From positions 1-64,000 of the IMG/VR virus record IMGVR_UViG_3300025880_001127: 64,000 bases of DNA. One strand, 5' to 3'. This DNA comes from a virus. Shown here piece by piece: positions 23,495 to 31,045 of this stretch. The translations under genes and the position numbers were made by a program. Positions within the stretch are counted from its first letter, which is position 1. Each line of letters opens with the position of its first letter. The notes under the pieces are model-generated. The model saw nothing but the letters and a program-made list of their open reading frames with translations, was not told the origin of the DNA and ran no database searches.

Positions 23495-23709
23495 TTATAT
23501 TCCATCTCAGTAATAATATCAGTACCTTCTTTATCATTCGCAATGCCCAATGCCATTGCTTGTATATCATCTATAATATTTTGACAAGCTGCTTTGTCAT
23601 AATCTTTATATGATATTTCACTAAACTCATTACGAACTCGATGTAACAGAATAGCTTTGTCTTTCATTACTTCAAGTCTTCTTAGAAGATCCTCAATAGA
23701 ATGTTGCAT
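23491..23709 (-). CDS. Hypothetical helical protein (72 aa)
   Basis: Residues 3-25 (HSIEDLLRRLEVMKDKAIL) form a coiled-coil-like helix. Soluble. It overlaps the AlgH-like gene by 4 nt (ATGA) and has its own promoter at 23733-23760. Confidence 0.75.
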   Translation of the reverse strand: MQHSIEDLLRRLEVMKDKAILLHRVRNEFSEISYKDYDKAACQNIIDDIQAMALGIANDKEGTDIITEMEYK

Positions 23710-23732
23710 ATAGCCTCCGTGTGTTAACTATA

Positions 23733-23760
23733 TTTATAGCACTGATAGTTAATTAGTCAA
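23733..23760 (-). promoter_or_regulatory. Sigma70-like promoter
   Basis: TTGACT, 16 bp, TATAAA on the minus strand, immediately downstream of the terminator at 23765-23784. Confidence 0.65.
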
Positions 23761-23764
23761 GAAA

Positions 23765-23784
23765 AAAGCACCTTGTGGTGCTTT
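23765..23784 (-). terminator. Terminator of the small-ORF operon
   Basis: AAAGCACC / GGTGCTTT stem with a 4-nt loop, followed on the minus strand by TTTTTTC. Confidence 0.85.
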
Positions 23785-23802
23785 ACTCTGTTGTACTGCG
23801 GC

Positions 23803-23865
23803 TTACTTACCGCCTTTTTTCTTCTCGCCTTTTGGCTTTGTGTATGTGTGATCTGGATCTAACAT
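23803..23865 (-). CDS. Possible 20-aa basic peptide
   Basis: MLDPDHTYTKPKGEKKKGGK, coupled by TAATG to the previous stop in the same style as the rest of this operon. Too short to be sure it is a gene. Confidence 0.4.
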   Translation of the reverse strand: MLDPDHTYTKPKGEKKKGGK

Positions 23866-23999
23866 TAACTTGTTTTATACATGTTATGTTTAAACTCTGA
23901 GATTTCATTGGCTTTATCATTCATACCCATGTCTCGTAGTTGCTTGATACTCATACAGTAACTTCTGTATTCCATTAGTTTCATAAATCTTGTAAACAT
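23865..23999 (-). CDS. Small protein (44 aa), DUF1127-like in part
   Basis: MFTRFMKLMEYRSYCM then SIKQLRDMGMNDKAN; the L-x-x-M/L-x-D/N-x-x pattern recalls DUF1127 proteins, one of which is encoded at 24655-24912. AAGAGGAA lies before the ATG. Unknown function. Confidence 0.6.
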   Translation of the reverse strand: MFTRFMKLMEYRSYCMSIKQLRDMGMNDKANEISEFKHNMYKTS

Positions 24000-24015
24000 A
24001 TTATATTCCTCTTTG

Positions 24016-24237
24016 TTACATCTTTTTGCAGTCGAAGTAAGACTTTTCTAATTGTACTGGCACACCGCCTTTTGCGATACATACTTCTTTCCAGTTTGGT
24101 TCGTTAAATTTTTGAATAACAGCATAGAAACCAAAAGCTATACATATTACCATAAGTGAAGTCATAATTACAAACATATAGAAACCTAACTTCTGCACTA
24201 CCTGTGCTGATATTTCAATGTGCTGATCACCTACCAT
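24016..24237 (-). CDS. Single-span membrane protein (73 aa)
   Basis: TM helix at about 18-40 (GFYMFVIMTSLMVICIAFGFY), then a C-terminal domain of about 30 residues with two cysteines (EVCIAKG, YFDCKKM). It starts at the subunit-c-like gene's stop (1-nt overlap). Possible partner of that protein; no motif recognised. Confidence 0.75.
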   Translation of the reverse strand: MVGDQHIEISAQVVQKLGFYMFVIMTSLMVICIAFGFYAVIQKFNEPNWKEVCIAKGGVPVQLEKSYFDCKKM

Positions 24238-24458
24238 TAGACAGCAAACATTAATAGCAGTGCTACTAAGAATGCAAATATTCCTAATGCTTCCGCAAAT
24301 GCTACACCAACAAACATTGTGCCTGTGTCACTTTTCTTAGGCATTACTTTAAGTACACTACCTACAATCATTCCAACACCAATGGCTGCTCCGCCCATTC
24401 CAATTGTTGCTAACCCTGCGCCAATCATTGCGCCAAACGTTGCTATATCACCAGTCAT
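24237..24458 (-). CDS. atpE: F0F1 ATP synthase subunit c homologue
   Basis: 73 aa, normal length. Helix 1 has the Gly-repeat ring-packing motif ([21 protein letters not shown]). Helix 2 has [23 protein letters not shown] with the ion-binding Glu in AEALGIF, very close to alphaproteobacterial AtpE. The polar loop differs: the conserved (R/K)(N/Q)P that contacts F1 gamma and epsilon is replaced by [10 protein letters not shown]. It may enter the host c ring and alter coupling, or form a separate channel. Flanked by other tiny membrane proteins coupled by 1-nt overlaps. Confidence 0.9.
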   Translation of the reverse strand: MTGDIATFGAMIGAGLATIGMGGAAIGVGMIVGSVLKVMPKKSDTGTMFVGVAFAEALGIFAFLVALLLMFAV

Positions 24459-24655
24459 TAATTATTCTCCGTCATTAATCTTCTTGCTTCTTCTACATAC
24501 CCTTGACGGTATAATTCACTTGCTGCTCTTGCTCTTCCAGCTGACTCACCAAATGCCCATAAAAACATTCCAGTTGCTACAATTGCTTTTGAAAGAATGG
24601 CACATGTTTTACATGTAATTCCCCATGTGTTTGATTTCATTGTTGCTACAGTCAT
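24458..24655 (-). CDS. Small membrane protein (65 aa)
   Basis: One hydrophobic helix at about 20-38 ([18 protein letters not shown]), then an amphipathic Arg/Ala-rich helix ([15 protein letters not shown]). Two cysteines (CKTC) lie before the helix. It starts at the stop of the DUF1127 gene. Unknown function. Confidence 0.72.
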   Translation of the reverse strand: MTVATMKSNTWGITCKTCAILSKAIVATGMFLWAFGESAGRARAASELYRQGYVEEARRLMTENN

Positions 24656-24912
24656 TATATAGATCCTCTCAAGTTTTCGTTAACTTCGATACCACGTTTG
24701 ATTGTTCTATCACCACGTGCAATGTTTCTAATGTCGCCACGGCAAATGCCGATGTCGTTTAGTTCATAGTCGTTTAACTTGCTAAGTTCTTTATAAGTTT
24801 GTTTGTATGATGCTTTACGTTCTGCACGTAGTTTCATTGCTCTACGTAAGTCATTGAATCCTTCGATTGCATCTTGAATCCAACTTGACGCTTCTATTAC
24901 ATAATGTGCCAT
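24655..24912 (-). CDS. DUF1127-family protein
   Basis: 85 aa. YKELSKLNDYELNDIGICRGDI is the DUF1127 signature (L-x-x-L-x-D-x-E-L-x-D-I-G-I-x-R). Small Arg-rich DUF1127 proteins are abundant in alphaproteobacteria, some binding RNA in phosphate and carbon metabolism. This supports alphaproteobacterial ancestry. Confidence 0.8.
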   Translation of the reverse strand: MAHYVIEASSWIQDAIEGFNDLRRAMKLRAERKASYKQTYKELSKLNDYELNDIGICRGDIRNIARGDRTIKRGIEVNENLRGSI

Positions 24913-25091
24913 TAGAGATGTACTCCCATGTTAGGTGCTGAACCTGAATGATCTAGCATATATTGATAAGCAAACTGCCAATCTTTTCCGTATTCTGTTT
25001 TTGCGTATGTAAGCATCTCTTTTTCGAACTTCCGTGTTGGAAGTGGATTTCCAAGTAAACTTACAAGACCGTTGAATGTGTCGTTAAACAT
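24912..25091 (-). CDS. Small hypothetical protein (59 aa)
   Basis: MFNDTFNGLVSLLGNP then KEMLTYAKTEYGKDW; TAATG coupling to the DUF1127 gene, and AAGGAAAAA before the ATG. First gene of the small-ORF operon. Unknown function. Confidence 0.72.
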   Translation of the reverse strand: MFNDTFNGLVSLLGNPLPTRKFEKEMLTYAKTEYGKDWQFAYQYMLDHSGSAPNMGVHL

Positions 25092-25171
25092 TTTGTTTTT
25101 CCTTGATTAAGTTTTAAAATGCTTGAGGAAAGCAATACCCCCCGTCTTTTCAGGGTGTCATTTCATAAAAA
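25092..25171 (-). other. Leader of the small-ORF operon
   Basis: About 80 nt between the guaC terminator and the first small ORF. On the minus strand it has ACACCC..GGGGGGT and GCTT..AAGC complementary pairs, so it may be structured. No known riboswitch consensus and no clear promoter were found. Confidence 0.4.
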
Positions 25172-25201
25172 AAGTGTAAACACTATTTTGTGTTCACACT
25201 T
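25172..25201 (-). terminator. Terminator after guaC
   Basis: AAGTGTGAACAC / GTGTTTACACTT stem with 6-nt loop, followed on the minus strand by TTTTT. About 90 nt of non-coding sequence (25202-25289) separates it from the guaC stop. Confidence 0.82.
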
Positions 25202-25289
25202 ATATTTAACATGGATTTCAGTGATTTACTACTGCATTTTGCGTAGACTCGATATGCGTTTAACGCAACTGTGCGTTATTGCGCAGCTA

Positions 25290-26438
25290 CTATAACTTGG
25301 TGGTAGTAGACTCATACGTTTTATTAAACTGGTTGTTTACACGAATAAATGTTGTACATTTACTCAGTTGCTTTAGTGTATTGGCACCAACGTATGTACA
25401 TGTACTGCGAACGCCGCCCAGAATGTTTTGCACAGTTCTAGCAATTTCACCACGATAAGGCACAAGCACTTCACGTCCTTCACTTGAACGATACTCTTTA
25501 AGTCCGCCAAAGTGTTTAGTGTTTGCCGCATCACTGCTCATTCCGTAGAACTTTATGAATTGTTTTTCTTCTACTTTATGTACACAATTGGCCAAATGCT
25601 CGCCAACTTGATATTCTAGTTCACTAGTTTCATAGTATCGGGTAATTACGTCACCACCACCTTCATCGTGTCCAGCAAGCATACCGCCTAGCATTACAAA
25701 GTCGGCCCCGCCCGCAAAAGCCTTAGCAATATCGCCAGGACAGGTACACCCACCGTCAGCAATAATATGACCACCAAGGCCATGAGCGGCATCAGCGCAC
25801 TCAATAACGGCACTGAGCTGTGGATATCCCACACCAGTTTGAATACGAGTGGTACATACACTACCTGGTCCAATACCAACTTTAACTATGTCTGCTCCAT
25901 TTAGTATTAACTCTTGCGTTTGATCTGCCGTAACCACATTACCAGCAATAATTACTACTTTAGGAAAGCGGAATTTAAATTCTCCCACAAACTCCACAAA
26001 ACGTTGACTGTATCCGTTTGCCACATCAATACAAACGTATTTTAAATTTTCTTTACATACTGTATAAACTTTTTCAAATTTGTTTAAGTCACGATCCTGA
26101 ATACCAATACTCATAGCAACATAGTCACTACGCTCAGGTAAATCAGATGTAAAGTATTTGATTAAATCTTGTTCACTATATGTTTTAACTAGACATGTAA
26201 AGATGTTGCCTTCAGCAAGTTTGTCTGCCATTTCAAATGTACCAACACCATCCATGTTGCTTGCCATAATTGGAACACCTTTCCAATCATATTCTCCAGA
26301 CATAATGTCTTGTTTGTTATAATTACGGAATGTAAATTCACGTTCTAAGTTTACTTCTTTGCGTGAGCCTAATGTGCTACGCTTTGGACGAATCAAGACA
26401 TCGCTGTAGTCCAACAGTACTTCATTTTCAATTCTCAT
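25290..26438 (-). CDS. guaC: GMP reductase (IMPDH/GMPR family)
   Basis: 382 aa without CBS domains, as in GMP reductases. [50 protein letters not shown] with the catalytic Cys, and [35 protein letters not shown] are visible. GMPR converts GMP to IMP, linking guanine to adenine pools; with apt it fits purine remodelling during infection. Starts 2 nt downstream of clpS. Confidence 0.93.
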   Translation of the reverse strand: MRIENEVLLDYSDVLIRPKRSTLGSRKEVNLEREFTFRNYNKQDIMSGEYDWKGVPIMASNMDGVGTFEMADKLAEGNIFTCLVKTYSEQDLIKYFTSDLPERSDYVAMSIGIQDRDLNKFEKVYTVCKENLKYVCIDVANGYSQRFVEFVGEFKFRFPKVVIIAGNVVTADQTQELILNGADIVKVGIGPGSVCTTRIQTGVGYPQLSAVIECADAAHGLGGHIIADGGCTCPGDIAKAFAGGADFVMLGGMLAGHDEGGGDVITRYYETSELEYQVGEHLANCVHKVEEKQFIKFYGMSSDAANTKHFGGLKEYRSSEGREVLVPYRGEIARTVQNILGGVRSTCTYVGANTLKQLSKCTTFIRVNNQFNKTYESTTTKL

Positions 26439-26439
26439 A

Positions 26440-26739
26440 TTATTCTTCCTCTACTTTAAGAGTTAATGGAAACCCAGCACTACGACTAATAGTTGTAGCT
26501 TCATGTGATTTCTGTTCAGCAACTTCATAATTAAAAATACCCGCAATACCTGAACCTGTATTGTGTACTGCTAGTGTAATTTGATGAGCTTCAGATTCTG
26601 ATTTATTAAAAATACCAATAAGAATTTCTATAACAAAATCCATTGGAGTTAGATCATCATTTAGTAAAATAACTTTGTATTTTTTTGGATGTGCGAAAAT
26701 CCATGATGTGTCGATCTTAGATGCTAGTTCTGTACTCAT
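26440..26739 (-). CDS. clpS: ClpS protease adaptor
   Basis: 99 aa. [20 protein letters not shown] is the ClpS hallmark (N-D-D-x-T-x-M-D/E-F-V), and the [19 protein letters not shown] region matches the second block. ClpS delivers N-degron substrates to ClpAP. Together with phage ClpP it could redirect host proteolysis; an unusual pair in one phage. Confidence 0.94.
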   Translation of the reverse strand: MSTELASKIDTSWIFAHPKKYKVILLNDDLTPMDFVIEILIGIFNKSESEAHQITLAVHNTGSGIAGIFNYEVAEQKSHEATTISRSAGFPLTLKVEEE

Positions 26740-26760
26740 TGCTTTACCTAATTGTTATGT

Positions 26761-26780
26761 GGGGCGGCGTTAACCGCCCC
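26761..26780 (-). terminator. GC-rich hairpin between hsp20 and clpS
   Basis: GGGGCGG / CCGCCCC with a 6-nt loop. It lacks a strong U-run on the minus strand, so a processing or partial termination site is as likely. Confidence 0.5.
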
Positions 26781-26793
26781 TAGTGTTATAGTT

Positions 26794-27228
26794 TTATACT
26801 GCTGAAATTTCTATTTTTCTGGGTTTCTTTTCTTCTGGAATGATACGTTCAAGCTCTACATATAGCATGCCGTTCTCCATCCTCGCACCCTGTACCACTA
26901 CATCATCAGCGAGTGTAAAACTGCGCTTAAATTTACGTTGCGCAATTCCACGATGTACCCAGCGTACTGATTCATTTGGTTCAACTTCAACCGGGTCATG
27001 TGTAATAGTTAATTCACCATCTGCGACTTCAATATCTATATCATCCATACGTACACCAGCTAATGCCATCTCAATTTGGAAACGGTTTTTCTCTTGTACA
27101 ATATTGTATGGTGGGTACCCAGCATTTTGTGGATGTTCAGTGTACTTAAACATGTCGTTAAACATTCGTTCTAAGCCAACACTGTGAGGGGTAAGTTTAT
27201 TCAAGTCAATCGTTGTTAATCTATTCAT
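26794..27228 (-). CDS. Small heat shock protein (Hsp20/IbpA family)
   Basis: 144 aa. N-terminal SVGLERMFNDMF, alpha-crystallin domain from about 36 (YNIVQEKNRFQIEMALAGV) to GMLYVELERIIPEEKKPRKIEI with the conserved RKFKRSFTLADDV. A holdase chaperone also common in cyanophages. It has a long leader with a possible ROSE-type thermometer. Confidence 0.95.
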   Translation of the reverse strand: MNRLTTIDLNKLTPHSVGLERMFNDMFKYTEHPQNAGYPPYNIVQEKNRFQIEMALAGVRMDDIDIEVADGELTITHDPVEVEPNESVRWVHRGIAQRKFKRSFTLADDVVVQGARMENGMLYVELERIIPEEKKPRKIEISAV

Positions 27229-27229
27229 C

Positions 27230-27255
27230 TTATATCTCCTTTATTAAGCAAGATG
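27230..27255 (-). promoter_or_regulatory. ROSE-like RNA thermometer hairpin over hsp20 ribosome site
   Basis: On the mRNA, UUGCU (27247-27251) precedes AGGAG (27236-27240) by 6 nt. This is the ROSE pairing of UUGCU with the Shine-Dalgarno via a G-G pair. Outer bases CATCTT/AAGATG also pair and enclose the start codon. Typical of proteobacterial hsp20 leaders. Confidence 0.55.
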
Positions 27256-27413
27256 TATTTTGTGGACCCATAATTGGCATCCACAGTTATTTATGTGTCG
27301 GTAGGCTAACTATCGCCCACCACGTGCTTATTTCGTAGCAACCCGTAGTTCTGTATATGTATTTCTTATCTTGCTCACTTGACGACTAGCGCATTGAGTG
27401 GCATTTCTTATCG
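27256..27413 (-). other. Non-coding hsp20 leader
   Basis: About 160 nt of untranslated leader between the promoter and the thermometer-like hairpin. It contains GC-rich pairing segments (GTGGTGGGCGATAG with partners) but no ORF of note. Multi-hairpin leaders are usual for ROSE elements. Confidence 0.5.
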
Positions 27414-27420
27414 TAATACT

Positions 27421-27449
27421 AATATAGTACATACGGTACTGATTGTCAA
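27421..27449 (-). promoter_or_regulatory. Sigma70-like promoter of hsp20
   Basis: TTGACA, 17 bp, TATATT on the minus strand. The spacer carries the palindrome GTACCGTATGTAC. It lies directly after the bS21 stop. Confidence 0.78.
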
Positions 27450-27450
27450 G

Positions 27451-27699
27451 CTATCTATTGGAGTTTTTTTGTTGTTCTTTTAGCCAGCGTTTACGTGCCG
27501 CTGCTTTAGCCTTTTTACGCTTTAGACTTGGCTTCTCAAAATATTCACGGTCACGAAGCTCTTTAAGCAAGCCTTCATTGTTTACCATTTTCTTTAGTTT
27601 ACGTAGCGCACGAGCTATGTCGTTATTGTGTACGTCTACTTGTAGTCCTCTATTTTCTTTTTGTTCTCGTCTTCTTGGTTTTCTATTATCTCTATCCAT
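27451..27699 (-). CDS. rpsU: Ribosomal protein bS21
   Basis: 82 aa. DIARALRKLKKMVNNEGLLKELRDREYFEKPSLKRKKAKAAARKR is the bS21 pattern, with a basic N-terminal extension (RKPRRREQKEN). bS21 sits near the anti-Shine-Dalgarno of 16S rRNA and is a recurrent phage-borne ribosomal protein, thought to bias initiation. Overlaps infC by 8 nt. Confidence 0.93.
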   Translation of the reverse strand: MDRDNRKPRRREQKENRGLQVDVHNNDIARALRKLKKMVNNEGLLKELRDREYFEKPSLKRKKAKAAARKRWLKEQQKNSNR

Positions 27700-28225
27700 T
27701 TTTTCCTCGTTTTAATATTCCTATTAGCCGATTACCATTTAAACTAGGCTTTGAATCCCATTCAACTTCCTCAAGTGTATCTACTACACGAGCAAGTATC
27801 TCAAATCCTACCTGTTTATTTGCGTTTTCTCGGCCTCTAAAACGCACCATTAGTTTTACTTTATTTCCTTTACTAAGGAATTTTTCAATATTTTTTAGTT
27901 TAGTGTCAAAATCATGATCACCAATATTAGGTTTAAACTGTATCTCTTTTACTTCAATACGGCTTTCACGTTGCCGTTTGGCTAGATCTTTTTCACGCCG
28001 CTTTTGTTCGTAGAGATATTTATTAGCATCTAAAATCTTAGCGATAGGAGGTTTGGCAGATTCAGTTATTACTACTAAATCTAATCCTCTACTCTCAGCA
28101 ATTTTTAGTGCTTTTGACTTATGCATAACTCCAAGTTGACCTTGATCGTCAACTACTCTTAACTCACTGTAACGTATTTGTCCGTTAATAGGTGTTTTAG
28201 GTTCTGGTTTGCTAAATTTTTTCAT
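27692..28225 (-). CDS. infC: Translation initiation factor IF-3
   Basis: 177 aa, full length. N-terminal NGQIRYSELRVVDDQGQLGVMHKSKAL, linker EKDLAKRQRESRIEVKEIQFKPNIGDHD, and a C-terminal domain with FLSKGNKVKLMVRFRGRE, all diagnostic of IF-3. It discriminates start codons and keeps subunits apart. With bS21 in the same transcript, the phage can replace two initiation components. Confidence 0.95.
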   Translation of the reverse strand: MKKFSKPEPKTPINGQIRYSELRVVDDQGQLGVMHKSKALKIAESRGLDLVVITESAKPPIAKILDANKYLYEQKRREKDLAKRQRESRIEVKEIQFKPNIGDHDFDTKLKNIEKFLSKGNKVKLMVRFRGRENANKQVGFEILARVVDTLEEVEWDSKPSLNGNRLIGILKRGKNG

Positions 28226-28263
28226 TTGGGCCTATATATTGTTTGGTAATCATACTTTCTCCT

Positions 28264-28680
28264 TTATATGTATTCATTTGTAATCATCATCATATATTCA
28301 TCAGTATCACTATATACTGTATATTCTTTCCGTATATTAAATAGTTTTAATATATCAGACTGACGATCTTCTTTACTAAAGTAAATTGTGTTAGATTCGT
28401 TTAGTATACTTGCTACTAATTCAGTTTGTGTAACAGTGTCCAAATCTACAAAAACATTGTCACTAAGTCTCATTGTACTAATTAGCCAGGCTATGTTGTT
28501 ATCATTAATTGGTCCATTAGCATTATAAATTACAACAGGTACACTTTTGTACATTGCTTCATGTACTCGTTCAATGTCATCTAAAAATTTACTATTATTA
28601 GATAAAACTGTGACAACTGGACCAGCATCTAATAACTTCATGTCTGGCGGTGATATGTGGTATATACTGTTTTCCCTCAT
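28264..28680 (-). CDS. Hypothetical protein
   Basis: 138 aa, not recognised. Alternating hydrophobic strands and helices (GPVVTVLSNNSK, VPVVIYNANGPI) suggest a Rossmann-like or related alpha/beta fold. Its start is 6 nt from the stop of the large coiled-coil gene. Confidence 0.75.
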   Translation of the reverse strand: MRENSIYHISPPDMKLLDAGPVVTVLSNNSKFLDDIERVHEAMYKSVPVVIYNANGPINDNNIAWLISTMRLSDNVFVDLDTVTQTELVASILNESNTIYFSKEDRQSDILKLFNIRKEYTVYSDTDEYMMMITNEYI

Positions 28681-28686
28681 TGGGGT

Positions 28687-30693
28687 TTACTCATCCTCTT
28701 TATATGGTTTAGGTGGAGCCAACTTTCCATCATAATCATCAGGCCATATGACAGTTCTTGCGTTACGTTCACTAGGGCTTAATTTACTTGTTGGTCTTGT
28801 ATCAGTATACGGGTCATATAGCGGTTTGTCAACCTTTTTATTATCTGGCTTAGGTTTAACAACTTTTGCCATAGGAGTCTTTACTGTGTTGTTAGTAACT
28901 TCTTGTAATTCTGGTAGTATGCTTTCCTGCTTTTCTTCCACTATTGGTTCAACTACAGGCTTAGGCTTTTTTACTGGTGGCGGATCTCTTGGCGGCAATC
29001 CTCGATCTGCTCTACGCCATTCAAATATATACTGTGCTGCAATTAGTAGTGCAACTGCTAATGGATCAAACACAAATATAATAATGAGTATTACCCAACG
29101 TACTGCATCTTCTAGTGTAGTGCGATCAGCATCCTCGTATATAAACTCTGCCAAATACTTAACAGGTCCTACTTCTGCTTCTAGCTTTCTAGCTTCTGCT
29201 TGTAGCGCAAACTTTTCATTTGTAATACGGTCAATATTATCGTTTGCTGTTTTAATTCTAGCTAACTGTGCGTCAGTTAATGTATCTAAATCTACATCAT
29301 CGCCTATCTGAATTTCAGCACGTAATCTTTCAATAACACTTTGTGACTGTAAAATCTCTGCTTCTGCTAGTTCACGTAGTCTAGCCATTTCTGCTTGCGC
29401 ATTTTCAATTTTACGATCTGGTGAGTTACGTAAATCAGTAATACTATCCTGTGCTAGTTTACGTTGCTCTCTAACAGCAGGTATGTCTGTATCAAGTACT
29501 ATAGTAATTTTTGTTTGTATGTTATCACGTTGTGTTTGTAAACTACTTGACGCATCATTTCTAATACGATCAATTGTATCCAATAGTCCTTGCTTACGTG
29601 CTTGTACACTTTCTGTTTGTGATCCTCGTAGCCCTGTAACTAAGCCAGTTAAACGTTCACGCTCTGAACTAATAACTAATTGTGCTTGTGATCTTAGTTC
29701 TGTCTCTTGTGATTGTAATTGTGCGATGCGTTCTTGCTGTGCTGTTACCCAAGCATTTAGCGCACGAGTTGTATTACTGCCAAATAGTCCGTCACTAGTA
29801 ACACCAATTACTGCCTGACCTTCTTGTATTTTAGCACGTTCTGTACTTTGTAGTTTGTTTGTGGTAATAACAATTGATTCCTCAATTGCTGTAATTTGTG
29901 CTTTTAGTGTATCAACTGCACTATAGTCTGGTACTAGTTCACTAATACGAGCTTCATAATCTGCCGCTTGGGTGTCTAGTCTAGTAATATCATTATCAAG
30001 TTGTGTAATTTGATCTCTATAAGGCTGTATTTGTTCCTCTACACTTGCTACACTTGTATTGGATAACTGTGTTCTAAGCTCTGATATTAATCCATTTAAT
30101 CTTACTATTTCTGTATCTAAGCTAGCTATTTCATCTGAAAATACAGCAACTCTTCCATCAAGTGCTAGTTCAGCGGCACTAATAATATCAAGTTGCTCTT
30201 GTATGCTAGGTTGACGTCTTGTATATGCGCCATCAATACGTTGTTGTTCTTTATCTATTTTTTCTTGTATACCAACATCTTCTTTGTCAGCATCAGCTTC
30301 TCCTTTGGCAATACGTTCATTAGCTCTAGTAATAATCTCTTGTTCTCTGCCAATCTCCGCATCAAATCTTTCCAGTGTTGCCACTTGTTCATTAGCGGCG
30401 GCAGTTTGTTCAATATGTGCTTTAGATAAGAATCCAAAGATACCCATGCTTGTAATAAACATCAGTACTAGTACTGCTATACTAAGATATACTCTCAACC
30501 ACCAGGCTGCTCGATCCCAATATTTGTGTAACCATACAGCCGCCACTAGTTTGCCAATTTCTAGTGCGCCGCCCATTATAATAATAGGAATACTTGCTGC
30601 TGCAAATATAGCAACTAGCCCTGCTACACTATAGTAAATCGCAACTCCACTGATAGTTAGTGCGACTAATAAAGTTAAAATACCAAATAACAT
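28687..30693 (-). CDS. Large membrane coiled-coil protein
   Basis: 668 aa. Three or four TM helices in the first 85 residues, then about 420 residues of coiled coil rich in Q, E, R and I, one TM region near 540-570 (WVILIIIFVFDPLAVALLIAAQY) and a Pro/Lys-rich cytoplasmic tail. A short block within the coiled coil, GVTSDGLFGSNTTRALNAW, resembles a peptidoglycan-binding motif. Probably an envelope-spanning or scaffold protein; function unknown. Confidence 0.88.
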   Translation of the reverse strand: MLFGILTLLVALTISGVAIYYSVAGLVAIFAAASIPIIIMGGALEIGKLVAAVWLHKYWDRAAWWLRVYLSIAVLVLMFITSMGIFGFLSKAHIEQTAAANEQVATLERFDAEIGREQEIITRANERIAKGEADADKEDVGIQEKIDKEQQRIDGAYTRRQPSIQEQLDIISAAELALDGRVAVFSDEIASLDTEIVRLNGLISELRTQLSNTSVASVEEQIQPYRDQITQLDNDITRLDTQAADYEARISELVPDYSAVDTLKAQITAIEESIVITTNKLQSTERAKIQEGQAVIGVTSDGLFGSNTTRALNAWVTAQQERIAQLQSQETELRSQAQLVISSERERLTGLVTGLRGSQTESVQARKQGLLDTIDRIRNDASSSLQTQRDNIQTKITIVLDTDIPAVREQRKLAQDSITDLRNSPDRKIENAQAEMARLRELAEAEILQSQSVIERLRAEIQIGDDVDLDTLTDAQLARIKTANDNIDRITNEKFALQAEARKLEAEVGPVKYLAEFIYEDADRTTLEDAVRWVILIIIFVFDPLAVALLIAAQYIFEWRRADRGLPPRDPPPVKKPKPVVEPIVEEKQESILPELQEVTNNTVKTPMAKVVKPKPDNKKVDKPLYDPYTDTRPTSKLSPSERNARTVIWPDDYDGKLAPPKPYKEDE

Positions 30694-30696
30694 GAT

Positions 30697-31044
30697 TTAA
30701 TCTCCGTACCGAGTGGCTAGGCCTTCGTTTATAAGAATCTGATTTACGTCAATACGGTTTTCATTAGCGTCCATAATATGGACATGTCCAAGAGTTCTAC
30801 CAGCCTTGCCACGCTTATTCATAATTGTATGACAGTAAAATTCTTTTCCAACTAGCTCTGCTAGTCGATTACGTGCTTTTTGCGCACGTTCTTTTTCTTT
30901 TGGATCAGAGCTTTTAATATCAGGAGCATTTACTCCATGAAGTTTAATACGTTGTCGTACTAATACATTAAAGCCAAGATCGATTTCAGCATCTATCGTA
31001 CTGCCGTCAATAACTCGCATTGTTAAACATTTATAATCGTACAT
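30697..31044 (-). CDS. SNase-like protein, variant active site
   Basis: 115 aa. VIDGSTIDAEIDLG, RQRIKLHGVNAPDI and GRTLGHVHI align with staphylococcal nuclease, keeping both Arg but with Asp where the catalytic Glu is expected (NAPDI for DTPE). It may be a weak nuclease or a binding protein. Start set at MYDYKC because the longer frame overlaps the upstream kinase gene. Confidence 0.8.
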   Translation of the reverse strand: MYDYKCLTMRVIDGSTIDAEIDLGFNVLVRQRIKLHGVNAPDIKSSDPKEKERAQKARNRLAELVGKEFYCHTIMNKRGKAGRTLGHVHIMDANENRIDVNQILINEGLATRYGD

Positions 31045-31045
31045 T

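Noticed and set aside
25092-25171. Riboswitch upstream of the small-ORF operon
   Set aside because: I compared it by eye with SAM-II, SAM-V, preQ1 and glutamine (glnA) motifs and saw no match; only short complementary segments are present.
28748-29311. 187-codon open frame on the plus strand
   Set aside because: It lies fully inside the large coiled-coil gene on the other strand; Ser/Leu-rich low-complexity translation and no ribosome site. A shadow of the real gene.
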